Below, piece after piece: positions 1 to 11,949 of a stretch of DNA of 64,000 bases. The stretch comes from Blattamonas nauphoetae (taxonomy: Eukaryota > Preaxostyla > Oxymonadida). The stretch spans positions 248,001-312,000 of the forward strand of contig JARBJD010000018.1 of NCBI GenBank assembly GCA_033064195.1. The letters are read 5' to 3'. Positions within the stretch are counted from its first letter, which is position 1. Each line of letters begins with the position of its first letter. Made by a program: the position numbers and the translations under genes. Below the pieces are notes generated by a model that was not told the DNA's origin, searched no databases, and worked only from the letters and a program-made list of their open reading frames with translations.

Positions 1-2463
1 GAAGGAGGCAGTTCCAGTCTTCCAGTTCCGCCTTCCTGCCCCCCTCCGAGTCCTTCGTCGCATCATCGTGCACCTCCTTCCTGAACTCGCTGATTCACCC
101 CGTTTCGATGAAGTCGTTGATGTCGATGTTCGAGAATGAGTAATTGTTGTACAAGTTGATGTACTCGACCAGCTCCCCAAACATCATCCCTCTCTTCTCT
201 GCTTCCAACCAGTGCCGGAGTTCTTCGATGGTGGCGTGACTGTGTAGTCGAGCACATCGCCGTGTGGGAGGAGTGATTCTTGTTTGTCTGGATCAGCGTG
301 ACCTTCGTCGAGTACTCCATCGACGTGGTGTCGGGAACGAGGTTGGGTGCGATTGGCAGCTTGTTCAGAATGGTGATGTTGAGGCTTTCCTGCGCGACAA
401 GGAAGGGCGACGTGTGAGGTGAGGCCTGATTGGTGGAGTGGAGACGCAGGGCGAGATAGGGCTTTGATTCGATTAGCTTCTTCAGAAGAGCGCAGAAGAG
501 AAGGGAGTTGATTGGAATGTGTCTGGATGGGTTGGGCATGGGCATGTCGTCCATGTCGTCCGAATACACACTCCCATCATCCATCTCGTCGCTCACCGAC
601 GTCCACTGCGGATGCAGCTCCGATAAAAGCTGGACGACGAGCTGGCGCGTGAATTGGACAGGCTGAGGGCGAAGGGGTAGGAGTGGTTGCCGAGAGCAGA
701 TATGGGGATGAACGGGGCGAGCACACTCATCAAGTTGCCTGGTGGAGAGCACGGTGGGAAGATCGTTCGGAGCTGCTCGATCTTGTTGAATACGTTGCCC
801 GACGAGAACGTGCACAGTTTGGTCAGGCTGGATGCGATTTTGGTGTTGAGTGTCGGCTCGAACGGTGAGAGGTTGAGAGTCGCTTTTGTATTCGCTGTAA
901 ATGGTTCTTGATTGCCTGCCTTGCCTATCGAGATTGGGATGGTCTTGCTCTGCCTGAACCTGTGGACTCGATCGAATTCGCTCAGAAGTGCCTTCCGCGT
1001 GACCGAAGTGAGATAAATTTTAGTCAGATGGATCTCTATCGTGTGGCCAATCTGAGCAACAGGTAAGGAAGTGCTGAGATTGGATGACGTTGTGCTTTCG
1101 AACATCTGGTCCTCTCCGGGCAGCACCAGCTTCCGAGTCTTCCGCATGAACGTGTCGATGCGCTCGAAACTTCAGCATCTCGTTCTGGATCTCCATCGCC
1201 TCTCGTTCGATTTCCCGCAGCCTGTGTTTGCTGACTGTCTGCGTGGTTGATGCTTTGTAGTGTTCGTTGATGAACGGCCAGTGCAGCAGCGAATATGGGT
1301 TGTTCAGCTGCAGTGGCTCGTGAAGCTTCAGCGGATCCGAATAATCGTGCGACGGACGCGAACAGATCGTGTTTGGCGGGATGGTTGATGCGGTTGTGTA
1401 GAATGCCGGCGTGCAGAAGAGAGAGTGGGCGAGCGAGCGCATGTTGAGGAGGTTGAAGTTGAGGAAGGTGAGGAACGTGCGACTGAGGACGACAGCGCTG
1501 ACTGGCTGCGGAATCGCTTTGATCAGTTCGTACGACGGGATTTTCTGAAACTCGACGTGGGCGCTGAGGCTGCCCTCGCTCTCCGTCTCGTCTTCGTACT
1601 CCGACGCGTCTGATCCGAAGAGGAGCTCGTTCTGCGCCTCGAGTTCCTGCTCCTGCTCGAACGCCTCGGAGAAGGAGCGGATGGCAGCGTGGGAGATGAC
1701 AGGGGTGGATGTGAATAGCGAGGCTGAGCTGAGAGGAGAGATGTGTGCGGGTGAGGGGCGCGGAGAGGAGGGCTGACGAGTCGATGTTCGACTTCTTCCG
1801 CACAATCGGTGGGGCAGGCCGGTTCCCAAACTGGCTCGTCATCGCGTTCGGATGCGACATCAACTAACCCTGCCCGTGCATCGAGAACGATGACTGTCTT
1901 GTCAGCAGCGGGCGCACAGCGACGAGCTGAGGATCTGGTTTCTCGCTCGCGCTGAGGGAGCCATCGTCGGTGCTGTGACCTGAGGACGACTGGTGGAAGG
2001 AGGGCACAGTAATCTGGCGAAGAGTGATGTGATGCGAATGAAATGACAGTGAGCGTGTTTTCCTCTGCTCGGACTGGTCTGTTGATGAAATGAAATCGAT
2101 GTTGTCGTTCAGGCGTGGTTTGGGCGGAATAGGACGAGATTGAACGACTGGCTTCTTTGAACGGCAGAGAGAATGTGAGATGAGATGGGGGGTGTTGGGA
2201 GATTGATGCAAATCGTGCATAATCTGCTGGTAGTATTGCTGCGTGGGATTCCTGATTGTCAGCGATTTTGAAGCGATTTTCTGCAGGTACTCAGGAGATT
2301 GTCGAGGGTTAGGAATAAAATTGTCCAGATTTGACAAAGAAAGGCCGGGGGAAGTCACGGTAAGGAGTGTTGTGTGGGTGAGTGTGCTGAATGCAATCTT
2401 GTTCATGTCTGTCGAGAGTATGGTTGAGGCAAACGATGGCACAAAACTTTCTGATGTTGGCAT
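1..2463 (-). pseudogene. Unrecognised large gene, broken, 3' part off the window
   Basis: The minus strand shows a long succession of plausible coding stretches that change frame several times. The first runs from 2463 (ATG) to an in-frame TAG at 1864-1866, and the same frame then continues with MSHPNAMTSQFGNRPAPP. Later pieces lie in other frames: about 1150-1760 (acidic EYEDETESEGS, then EREAMEIQNEMLK), about 690-1147 (MRKTRKLVLPGEDQMF), about 240-640 (SDEMDDGSVYSDDMDDM) and about 100-240 (GMMFGELVEYINLYNN). The coding look runs to base 1, so the gene continues past the left edge. I do not recognise a domain. Neighbouring host genes (kinesin, CK1) are free of such breaks, so a pseudogene is more likely than poor sequence, but local assembly errors remain possible. 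The right boundary of this block (about 3395) coincides with the point where family copy A loses its C-terminus, so the block may belong to an inserted segment. Confidence 0.45.
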
Positions 2464-3395
2464 CTTTTTTTTGAATCATCAATGTAGATTTGGACTTGGT
2501 TTCTTTTTAGTTTCGGAGTAAATCTTGTGGAACGAGTGTCTTGAGCTAGAAACAATCCTTCCGCAATGATACTGACAAATACTCAATCCCCAGTGCTCGT
2601 CGCTCTTCTTTGTTTTGTCTTTTTATTCGAATCTGAGTGTGAATGGGTGCAAAAAACGGTCGAAAACCAATTCAAAGCCATCGTCGAATTCTTTGTCCAA
2701 ATTGGACACTTATCCTTCGAACTTCTTCCTTCTTCTGAAGATGCCTCTTGATGATCTGCAGACACATCTTCCAAGCCTTTTGATCCCCTGGTTTCTGATT
2801 CTGTAATTGCTATCCTTGTCCAACTCGAGAGTCTTGCTTTGTTCGGAAGGACAGTGTATTGTTCCAGTGATGGTCGAAGTTTAGCTCGAGGTTCCTCTTC
2901 AGATTGTGAACATGGCGAATATAGTAATGATTCTGAAGAACTGACATTGGATCATCTCCATTTCGCTCTCCTTTCTTGAGTAATCGTCCGTTGACAACGA
3001 TTTACGCCAGGTGTGAGCACTTTGGAGAGAAATCAATACTCAGAAGAGGAGAATACAGTTCATGAGGAAAACAGGGGAGATTTAAAATTGGATGGACATT
3101 TAGGGCTGCGCATTAAGAGGGACGCAAACAATAATATAGAAAATAATGAGGAGACAGACAATTTGCACATCTTTGTGGATTCAACTACTCATATAAGCCA
3201 TTATTCACAAAACAAAGTCGATCAATCCTGGACTTTTTTATTTCATTCCATTGATGTCAGAAAGATATCAAATAGGAGTATGAGACTTCTCACGGGATAC
3301 CTGGGTCATTTCCATCCCATTTCTTCCTGATTCACACCAATAACAGCGAGTCACTGATTCTCGCGCAAATTATGGAGACTTTTTGGAAAGGCCTG
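2464..3395. other. Intergenic or inserted segment without a supported gene
   Basis: Only short open frames are present. The longest is a 105-codon plus-strand frame at 3013-3330 with no recognisable domain or paralogue in the window. Sequence homology to the A-F family begins only at about 3396, at a point equivalent to the middle of the last exon. An insertion or deletion junction therefore lies near 3390-3396. Confidence 0.4.
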
Positions 3396-3879
3396 ATCGG
3401 AGTTAACATCAAGGCGAGGGATGCGGCGAGTTGGTAATGAGTTCTGGACTCGGAGAGAGGAAGAGAAACAAAATCGACTGTTTCAAACATCCGAACAACG
3501 AGATTCGCGTTCATGAACTGCTCCCTCATCGATGGAAACATGGCAACGATGTTTTCGATGGCGCGGAGGATAGCCTCCCTGATGACTTTGTGGTTGAGCT
3601 TGAAAGAGTTTAGAATGAGGTCAGGGAAGGATGGATCGTCGAGGACGATTGTTTGGAAGTAGGATTTGTGGGGTTCGGCGATGTTGAATGTCAAACAGGC
3701 GAAGAAAATCCATCCATTTTTCACGAAGATTTCACACTCATCTCGAATATGTTTGAGAGAACCAGCAGTTTGTGTGTCATCACCAGAAGCCAGTGGAGTG
3801 GTTGGAGAAGAGTCGGAGGGAAGGGAAGCGATGAGAGTGTCGATGTTCGCAATGTTCGTGAGAATCGTTGGGAGAGCTT

Positions 3880-5877
3880 TAGGCATGGCTGACCGGCACT
3901 GACCGGTCAGTTTTCACCGAAAAGTACTGACGGTCACTGACCGGAGTTATTTCGGAACCCATAATCGGGAGTTATCATTTCTCCGAAGTGGATTCCGAAT
4001 TATCTTACATTCGAACCAAAACAGAGAATATTCACAAAATTTTTTTGGATTATTACATAGTGAATTAGTATCACTTCAATCAAGTCGTTTCACTCTTATT
4101 TTTAGACATTTGTTCGTTGAGAACGTAAACAAAAAAGTTGTGGGCGTTGGATCGAACTGATTCATTAAATCTCACAAAAAACAATAAAGCGGAATGTCCT
4201 CTGGTCTATATATACAAAATAATACTCGATGTGAAAATCATTTCTGAAAGAGAACTATGACATAAAGTGAAAGGGATGTGATTATGTCGGCTGGCGATGG
4301 GTTGGCTGCGATGAACGAGGAGAGCGACGAGTGAACAGATGCAATTGATTCGAATGGCAGCTTCGAAATAAGTCCAGCGCCAAATAAGAGGGGACAGTGG
4401 AAGATGCTTCAATGTCAACAATTCCAGCTGCTTCCTGCCGAACCTCTTCACACACTTCCTTTATGTATTCCGTGAGACGTGGCATGTTCGAGTTTCCATC
4501 AAGCTCAAAAATCATCTTCATCAACGTCGATTCCTTTCGAGAAGAGGCAACAAGAGACTTTCGTGTTGGTGTAAGAAGCTCGTCCACAACGAGCTGGCCA
4601 AGAGTTCTTCTATTTTCGTTCGTTTCGTCCATCTCTGATTGGTTTCCAAATCCTTTCAAGCTTTACATAAATACCTGAGCGATCAGATCATGCATCACAG
4701 TTTCGTCTTTTGAGTGAGGCAGGCAAAGATTGGAGGAGATGTGGGCGTATGTTTTCACTGTACCAGACTCCAAAAGTGATGAAAGTGACTCTCTATCCCA
4801 CACTTTCGTCCAATTGAGAACGAGCTCTCTGCCTGTCATCGCGGTGCGTGCATTGGCAGACATCACAGAGAGGACAAGAAGTCGTGCGAGGCTGTTTCGA
4901 AAGCCGTCGGACATCGACATTTCGCGAGCTCGCTGGATTGGATCGGGTGGATCCTCTGGTTCGAAGATGATGTGGAAGAGGAGGACATCAGCAGAGTCGG
5001 CTGTGGAGAGCGAACGGCGGGAGACGATGAACGATGATGCAGCATCGAGGGCAGACTTCATCAGGCGTTGCGCAAATGGGACTGTCTCTGTGACATTCAT
5101 GCCATCCTCCAGAATGCGGGAGAGAAAGGAGTCGATGCTGGCATGTGGGTGGGTGTGTTGAGACAAGCGAGGGCTGGGATTCGAACGGGTTGGAGGAGAG
5201 AGATTACGGCGGAGGCGAGTTGAGTGTGGCTGGGTTTATCGTTGGCCACAGCTAAGTACGGTGATGACGATTGCCGGCGTTGGTGAAGAATCATTTTCGG
5301 TTCGAAAAGAAGTGTCGGATCGAAGAATGTCATGTTGGTGTGACTCAGGGCTTGTCTTGCATGAACAGTGGGAGGGATTGGTTCAATTTGAAGGACGTCA
5401 GAAAACCATGAGTCCTTTAGAGCATCTGTGGCAGATATCCAAAGAGCCGGGTCAGGCCAGTTGAGAGAGCAATACCAGTGAGTAACCGTCGGCAGAGTCG
5501 TGAAGAAAAGAGTGAGAAAAGGACTTCTTGGAGTGGGATCAATACTGTGAGCAAAAGCCTCGGGGTGTGTCAGCACGATGGGTATTTCTACTCCGATTAT
5601 GACAGTATCGAGAAGTGAGGTCGTCTTTCTGTAGAGAAAAGAGAATGAAACAGAGAAAGCGAAAATACACAGTTAAAATGCGGTGGAACATTGAGAAGAA
5701 CGAAATAGTGAAAGAAGGCAGTCAAGCGGTATCTGGAAGCAACTACAGACATGCTTTTCGGTAAATTTGTCAGTTTTTTGTCAATAGCATGCAATTTGAA
5801 AGTTCAGATCAGATCTGACCCTTAGAAGTTTTCTGGAGTGACACTGACTGACACTTTTGGCCGGTCAGCCATGCCTA
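3880..5877. mobile_element. hAT-like DNA transposon carrying foreign coding sequence
   Basis: The ends are inverted: left TAGGCATGGCTGACCGGC, right the complement of the same 18 bases. The element is flanked by an exact 8-bp duplication GAGAGCTT (3872-3879 and 5878-5885), and the uninterrupted target is visible in sister gene copies. TIRs of this size with an 8-bp duplication are typical of the hAT superfamily. Subterminal GACCGG and CTGACCGG motifs repeat near the left end. The 1998-bp interior shows no hAT transposase or zinc finger. It carries minus-strand coding-like sequence (4282-5576), so this is a non-autonomous, Pack-type element. The nearly perfect target duplication suggests a fairly recent insertion. 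Confidence 0.85.
4282..5576 (-). pseudogene. Captured gene fragment inside the 3880-5877 element
   Basis: Three consecutive minus-strand open stretches look protein-coding: 5576-5097 (ALWISATDALKDSWFSDVL), 5166-4663 (SLSSLLESGTVKTYAHISS, then MHDLIAQVF) and 4659-4282 (TEYIKEVCEEVRQEAAGI). They are amphipathic and leucine-rich, as in a helical-repeat protein. Two junctions need a splice or a frame change, and no clean GT-AG solution was found for the TAA at 4663-4665. The sequence does not resemble hAT transposases, nor the gene family it is inserted into. I do not recognise the parent gene. It is interpreted as a piece of a host gene picked up by the transposon. Confidence 0.5.
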
Positions 5878-7133
5878 GAGAGCTTCCTTCACAAAGAGAA
5901 TCAATTCTCGGATGATCTCCGAATCAACCTGAAATGACGATAAATGATGGAAAGAGCGAAAAACACACTTCGATTGGAGGGTTAGCATGCAAAAGAAGAA
6001 TTGGGATGAAAAACGAGTGAGAACAAAAGGAAAGGGAATGTTTGAATTTGACTGAATCATCTTTTGTGACCTGGATGTATTTAGGGATGTGGGAAAGATC
6101 GGTTGGGAGATCTCTTTGGAATTCGGAGAAAACGGTTCGGAGTTTGTTTGTCAGAGCATCCAGGAATGAAAGACCAGAATATTGTTGGTGTGGGGAAGAT
6201 GATGGGAAGATGGGTGAGGGTAACTGTGTGAAAGCAGATCTATCTCGCTCGCCGACACGGAAAAGAGCATCGAGAGAGTTGGAGGCGATTCTGAGACAAG
6301 GTAAGAGAGAAATCCGAGCCAAAGTTGTGAGAACAGCAGATGGCGGCGATGGTTCTCCAATTTTGTTGAATGTGGAAATGATGAAATCTTCGTGTCGGAG
6401 AAAAAGTGAGTCGACAATTTCAGGTTCAAAAAAGAGAGATTCCATGCAAGAACATCACTGAAAACAAATCAGCAAGATGAAAGAATGAAACACACTGATT
6501 CCAATGCTGCACACGAAGACCAATCTCCAAATTGCCTGAGCACGAAAGAAGCGATTTCAGACGAAAGCGACGAACGAACGAACGAGGGCGATGTCGAATC
6601 TGAAAGAAAGAAAGAAAACAAGAAAGCAAGAAATGAAGACATCCATCATCACAACCATGAAAACCACAAACAAAGAATCTCAATCAATTTCATCAGTTGG
6701 GTGATTCTAAATGAAATGTTACAAAAGACTATGGTGCGTCTCAAAAAAAAAATTTTTGTAGAATTAGCTGTCAGAAGTTTTCAGGACAGAAAAGTGTAAA
6801 ATTTTGGAGATTTTGTTTTGATCGCGTTCGAGAGAGCCCAATTCTGATTGGGGCTTTTTTTCACATTTATTTCCCCAAAACGTGCCAGAAAATCAACCGA
6901 TGGTGTAAAACGATATAAAATTACGGAAATGTGAGAAAAAAGCGAATCGAAAGCACGAATCATTCAAAAAGTCTTGAAAAACATGGGTTGACTTCCTCGC
7001 ATCAGAGAGGCAATATCTTCATAAAGTAATCCGAATATGTCCATATGGTATGTTTGAGGCGAATTTGTGAATGGATATCATTTTTGAGGGTTACAATAGA
7101 AGAGGGAGGAAGATCAGAATTCACAAGTGTGTA

Positions 7134-7510
7134 AATCTCAATGAAATGATGCAAATAATATATGAGCGTGGAAAAAAATCAAATTTTACTGAATTCAGAT
7201 TTAGTTGTTGAGTACACATAAGAAAGGTGCATTTATAGATTTCAAGCCTGATCGCGCATGAAATGGCCTTTCTAAGATCAGCACATTTTTGCACACTTTT
7301 TATTGCAAAACAAGTTCAAAGACAGGGAAAGGATGGAAAACAACAAAAAAAGAGGTCTCTATGTGAAACAATGGACAAAATACATCCATTAAAGAGAAAA
7401 ATTGAAAAAACGTGAGATTTCAGAGTTGATCGTGACAACTTCTATGTTTTTATGAAATTGAAAAAAGTTCAGAAATGATGTATTTAGGGATGATAAACGA
7501 AGAAAGATAA
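7134..7510. repeat. Dispersed repeat, first copy
   Basis: About 370 bp is clearly similar to 22505-22880 in the same orientation. Shared landmarks include TCAGCACATTTTTGCACAC, the AAAGAGGTCTCTATGTG motif and GATCGCGC/GAAATGG. No open reading frame is conserved between the copies. It is probably part of a mobile element body. Confidence 0.7.
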
Positions 7511-7846
7511 TTTTTTCGGAGAATTACTGCGTCAGTACGATTTTGTGACGCGAGGATTATTTCATTGAGAACTACACAAGTCAACTGTTGGAGGGGAAGA
7601 ACGGGATCACCAGATCTGAATGAGAAAGTTGAAGGAAAAGAGTTGGAAAATCTCAAAATTGCAATCAATCAATGAGATGTCAAGTTTCGTTGTTGGATCG
7701 AAGATGATGGAAACAAAGACTTGGAAAGTGAAGATGAGAATATATATACTGTTCAATCGATGGTTTTCCGCTTCAAAGTTTGTGTTAAAACGAGATCCTT
7801 GAACAGGTTTGGAGGCATAGACAAGTCTGGGTGAAAAATGTGCATT

Positions 7847-8370
7847 TCGCATGCATACCAATCTCGGGTATGGTCACCCCATTTACTAGATTCCACTTCA
7901 CATTATAAACAAAGTTAGAGAACCATTTTTGTGAAATGAGGGCTTCGAACAACCTTTTCTCCATTGAAAGGACTTTATTTGATCCAATTCGACAAAAACC
8001 AATATTGAGTATGTGAGACGAACTGAACGATACAAAAAGGGAAAAATGCCCTTGGAATGATTTGATGGATTCAGATCAATCCCCATACTTTCGTCCTGAC
8101 CACATCAAATCCTGATTTCATTCCAAGGGCATTTTTCCCTTTTTTTGTATCGTTCAGTTCGTCTCACATACTCTCAATATTGGTTTTTTGTCGAATTGGA
8201 TCAAATAAAGTCCTTTCAATGGAGAAAAGGTTGTTCGAAACAGAGGATCGTGGTGTCCCAATTTCATTAACAAGCCCTCATTTCACAAAAATGGTTCTCT
8301 AACTTTGTTTATAATGTGAAGTGGAATCTAGTAAATGGGGTGACCATACCCGAGATTGGTATGCATGCGA
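7847..8370. repeat. 524-bp foldback (inverted repeat with short spacer)
   Basis: Sequence from TCGCATGCATACCAATCTCG at 7847 is repeated in inverse orientation ending at 8370. The arms are about 215-240 bp and near-identical around a centre near 8090-8130. Small differences exist, for example a short extra segment in the right arm near 8240-8265. No coding sequence is conserved. This is a nested foldback element or an inverted duplication inside the 6699-8553 element. Confidence 0.8.
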
Positions 8371-9100
8371 CTCGCTTAAATGTCGACTGAATGCAGAAAT
8401 CAGAATCAAAAGAATGTATGAAGAGTCAGAAGGACAAAAAAACACCTTCATCATGTCGAGGGGAGGAGAATATGAGCGCTCTGAAAATTGCAGAGAGTCT
8501 CTGCACGTCTGGCAGAAGAAAATACGCGGGTAACAATTCATTTAGAATCACCCAGTTCAGCCTGAAAGCGAGAATGAACAAAACAGAAAAGGAGAGACCA
8601 CAAGTCCAGATGAGTGTGTTCCACAACACAATGGAGACAGAAATCGACACCAATCATCAAAAATGTCATCCGACCCACTTTCTGAAACATCCAAAACAAT
8701 CCAAAACAATCAGCAACAAATCGATGAAGATAATAAGAATACACACCAGATGCAACTTTCTGCAATTCTCGGAGTGTACCAACAATAATATCTTCATCAT
8801 CACATTTGAGTACTTCGAGAAGCGAGGAGATGTTGGACTGAAGAATCGAGAGGAAGATTAGAGAGAAGAGCAGAAATACTGAATTCCTTTCAGGTGAACT
8901 GTTCAGATCACTTCTGGAAGGTTCATCAGCCAATTCCGAGGAAGGGACATAGTTTCTCCTAAAGTCCTTCACTTTCATCTCAAGCGAGTTTTGGTAACGA
9001 TTAATGGGTCGTGGAATGATTTTGAATGAATATCCGATTATTTCTCTCCACCGAACTTCTACCACCGAAACAAACCAATAATTGAAGGAACAGCACAATA

Positions 9101-10267
9101 CAGTCCTTTTCAAAAAGATGTTCAACTGGTTCAAAAATGTGATCAGCTGTTTCAAAAAGATGGCTGATCGACTCGATACTATCACCCATAATACTGATTT
9201 TCCTCTCCTGACCACTTTCCACACCTGACTCATCTCTTTTTGTAAATGTAAACATGAACAGATAGTGGCATGAAAGATGGTCTGTCTTATTTTTCGCGAA
9301 AAATGTGCACATTTTGTCGAGATTTTCTGACCACTTTTTTCATTCCTGTTTTTGTTCTCATTATTCATCTTTCTCTCCCGCAGAACAAAATCCTATTTTA
9401 ACACTACATTTTATTGTGTGTCTCGTGTTTCTGGTATTCCGCCATGCATATTCTCCGAATCGTCGATCGCAATCAATCAGCGTCGACTATTTAGAATGTA
9501 TGCGAGTTTTTGATATTTTCAAAACATTCACATTCATAATCTCAGTCCATAGATCTTGGTACGAATTATTATCTGGTAGGAGAAGCAACTATCAGCTCAA
9601 AATCAATCTCGAAACCCTCCATCTGTCTGTCTCTAATCACCGAACAATAATCTGACTGTCACGTGTGTTCTCTCTTATTCTCATCATATTAGGCAGATAT
9701 ATCAATTAGTTCTCGCAAATTGATCAGTTGTTCACAACTTCAAGATCGGAACTGTTCACACCATCAAAACACTGCTAATATCCCTCTGTGGACTTGATCA
9801 CACATTCCAAGTCGTTATATTCTTCTCGCTTTCTCTCATATCGCTGTGTGTTGCAGTTTCAATCCATAGTTATGTCACAACGTCCATTTCATCGATCTCA
9901 GAAGGGATATCTGAGAATACGACTGTTACATTGTTCAAAAAGCGGACAGCTCATTAATATTGCGTATTAATCAAGGATTTTGTTCTGCGGGAGAGAAAGA
10001 TGAATAATGAGAACAAAAACAGGAATGAAAAAAGTGGTCAGAAAATCTCGACAAAATGTGCACATTTTTCGCGAAAAATAAGACAGACCATCTTTCATGC
10101 CACTATCTGTTCATGTTTACATTTACAAAAAGAGATGAGTCAGGTGTGGAAAGTGGTCAGGAGAGGAAAATCAGTATTATGGGTGATAGTATCGAGTCGA
10201 TCAGCCATCTTTTTGAAACAGCTGATCACATTTTTGAACCAGTTGAACATCTTTTTGAAAAGGACTG
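9101..10267. mobile_element. TA-flanked element with about 293-bp terminal inverted repeats
   Basis: Two arms of about 293 bp, 9101-9394 and about 9975-10267, are inverted copies. The outer ends read CAGTCCTTTTCAAAAAGATG. TA is present on both sides (9099-9100 and 10268-10269), as expected for a Tc1/mariner-type target. Homology to the A-F family upstream region resumes just to the right (to about 10360), which supports an insertion. The roughly 580-bp core has no transposase, so the element is non-autonomous. Open frames in the arms are only mirror images of each other. Confidence 0.7.
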
Positions 10268-10360
10268 TATCGTAGTAAAAACAGTCTTTGCTGCATCCGA
10301 GAACCACAATGGGTCTGATCTTTATCAATCGTTCAAAGCATGTCATGGAATTGTAGAACT

Positions 10361-11266
10361 GATCCAAATCACGGAGAAGACCATAAAGAACTTTCCCTTG
10401 CTGCGCAAACGAAGGACTGGATAGTCTTGGTTGGAAACTCTGTGTATCTATACAATCCATTAGTACCGGTTCAGGATTTGAGAGGCTGTATGACCTGTTT
10501 TACACGACGCCAGACAATTCGAGTGATCACAATGCTGATACTCGATTCAAGGTTGAAGACGCGAAGAAACGTGTATAGCCGAGATTGCTGGCAGGAATTG
10601 CAGATCGGGGTCATGAAACATTTTGTTTCGTTCATCTTCTTTCACGTTGAAGGAAGGATCAAGCTGTTCGCGTCCAAGAATACTGTGAATGCCTGGCAGA
10701 AAGACCTGAACTTTGAGCTGATAGACCGACTGAAGACACAGCTTGAGAAGCAGCATGCGGAGGGTCTGCCAGGAGCGGTGGTGGACGTGTTCTTCATCTG
10801 GATTGTCCGACCGCACCTTGTGGGACCATTCGTGAAGCAAACAGTTGTGCTCCCAGACTCCACACAATACAACCACGATTGGACGTGCAGACGGAAGAGA
10901 TCAAGAGTGAATCTTCCATTCAACACGGGAGTGGTGTCGATTGCTGACCTCTTGTTCAACGTGCCTTTTCCGCTGGACGACGCGCGACTACCCGTTCCAA
11001 CTGTTGAAGTGAAGTGGGAGATGAACAGCCAAGACTTCCAAGATTGTTTTGTGATGATGCGCAATCTGACAGTCGATGCACAATACCAACTGGGAATGGG
11101 AAACCAACCTGATCTTCACTTCGACGCTTCACAACGGCATGGGGATGAAGACACATTATCGAACGATGACTCATCGTTTCCGTTCAGTGACTTGGAAAGA
11201 GAGGAACTTGAAGAAGACAGTGTCCTGCCACAGAAACATAAAAGGGCCAATTCAACGCAGGAGTGA
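10361..11266 (+). CDS. Unrecognised protein, about 300 aa, 5' end uncertain
   Basis: The plus strand is open to TGA at 11264-11266 with good codon use. From the open frame's first ATG (10340) the protein would be 308 aa, but bases to about 10360 still belong to family-A upstream sequence, so the true start or a preceding exon is uncertain. The N-terminal half contains NSVYLYNPLVPVQDLRG, and the middle is basic and aromatic (VVDVFFIWIVRPHLVGPF). The tail is acidic and serine-rich (SNDDSSFPFSDLEREELEED) and ends basic. There is no signal peptide or clear membrane helix. No family is recognised. It may be the 3' exon of a longer gene cut on the left by rearrangement. Confidence 0.5.
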   Translation, partial: DPNHGEDHKELSLAAQTKDWIVLVGNSVYLYNPLVPVQDLRGCMTCFTRRQTIRVITMLILDSRLKTRRNVYSRDCWQELQIGVMKHFVSFIFFHVEGRIKLFASKNTVNAWQKDLNFELIDRLKTQLEKQHAEGLPGAVVDVFFIWIVRPHLVGPFVKQTVVLPDSTQYNHDWTCRRKRSRVNLPFNTGVVSIADLLFNVPFPLDDARLPVPTVEVKWEMNSQDFQDCFVMMRNLTVDAQYQLGMGNQPDLHFDASQRHGDEDTLSNDDSSFPFSDLEREELEEDSVLPQKHKRANSTQE

Positions 11267-11816
11267 ACCCCATAAGCCCAAGACCAAAAACAGCCAAGTG
11301 TTGCCGACGTATTGAGAACACCACTGAAGGTATTGTTTGCGTCTTTCGATTTTATATCCTTCACCAGTGCTGGGAAAAATATGACTTTGCGATATCATCT
11401 CGCCGATCACACAAAATTCCATGGTGATTTTGTCGATGACGATTTCTAACCATTGGACGTGGAAGATCCCTTATTTCTCAACTTTTCCTCTTTTGTGAGT
11501 TCATATAATTGGAACCGGACAAATGATTTGCATATATTCACCAGAAGGAGTCTGTGAAACATCTCTCAAAACCAACCCATCTTCTTGCTTGATCATGCAC
11601 CTCTCGAATCCTCAATTTCTTTTTTTACGTTTCAAATCTCCTTTAACTTGACTTTCATGATTGTTCTGTTCCATACGAGATCGTCCAAGAGATCAAGAAG
11701 ACAAAGGACAGTTCCAGCACTATATTCAATCGATATGGATCTGAAATATCAATTTTATTCGCACCTTTCTCATTCTGAGGTGGATATTTCATTCTTTCAC
11801 GAATTTGCTTGTTATT
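11267..11816. other. Intergenic, nothing supported
   Basis: AT-rich spacer between the 3' end of the plus-strand gene ending at 11266 and the 3' end of the minus-strand ATPase remnant. Only short, non-conserved open frames are present. Confidence 0.5.
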
Positions 11817-11949
11817 TCAGGAAATTAATGAAAAGTGTGATTGAGAACCAAAGAGGGTGAAATGAATGTTTTTGGGCAAGTCAGAGGAAGTTCGGCAAAA
11901 TGAAAGAGCATATCTCTGTGAAAACAGAAACTTGCGTAATACTGAGCAG

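Larger units (their letters stand above)
6699..8553. mobile_element. Non-autonomous TIR element in intron 2 of copy A
   Basis: The ends match over 24 bases with one mismatch: both begin GGGTGATTCTAAATGAA when read inward. They are flanked by AGTT (6695-6698 and 8554-8557), a 4-bp duplication. The empty site is visible in copy E, where the intron reads straight through CATCAGTTCAGCCTG-like sequence. The 1855-bp interior has no convincing gene. It contains a 524-bp foldback (7847-8370) and a dispersed repeat also found at about 22505-22880. The superfamily is not decided: 4-bp duplications occur in several DNA transposon groups. Confidence 0.7.
3396..8978 (-). pseudogene. Family copy A, interrupted and truncated
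   Basis: This is a paralogue of the intact genes at 31084-33295 and 45971-48179. Recognisable parts are a type-2 first exon starting at 8978 (MKVKDFRRNYVPSSEL), exon 2 (about 8765-8860, SNISSLLEVL), exon 3 (6599-6496), exon 4 (about 6457-5969, SLFFEPEIVDSLF) and exon 5 (5930 downward, continuing at 3879). Intron 2 holds the 6699-8553 element, and a 1998-bp hAT-like element sits in exon 5 between the codons for KEAL and PTILTN. Compared with other copies the first codon of exon 4 is TGA instead of TGT, and the C-terminal third is missing left of about 3396. The gene is therefore dead in its present form. Its upstream sequence continues to 9100, where another element is inserted. Confidence 0.75.

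Noticed and set aside
1864-1866. In-frame TAG followed by good coding sequence, suggesting TAG/TAA might encode Gln
   Set aside because: The 1063-codon kinesin and 904-codon CK1 genes contain no internal TAG or TAA, and the kinesin ends with TAG. Some oxymonads do reassign these codons, but this genome appears to use the standard code.
8538-9368. 276-codon minus frame shared with a plus frame at 10000-10275
   Set aside because: The shared part is simply the inverted repeat arm of the TA-flanked element, and the rest is family-A exon and intron sequence read together.
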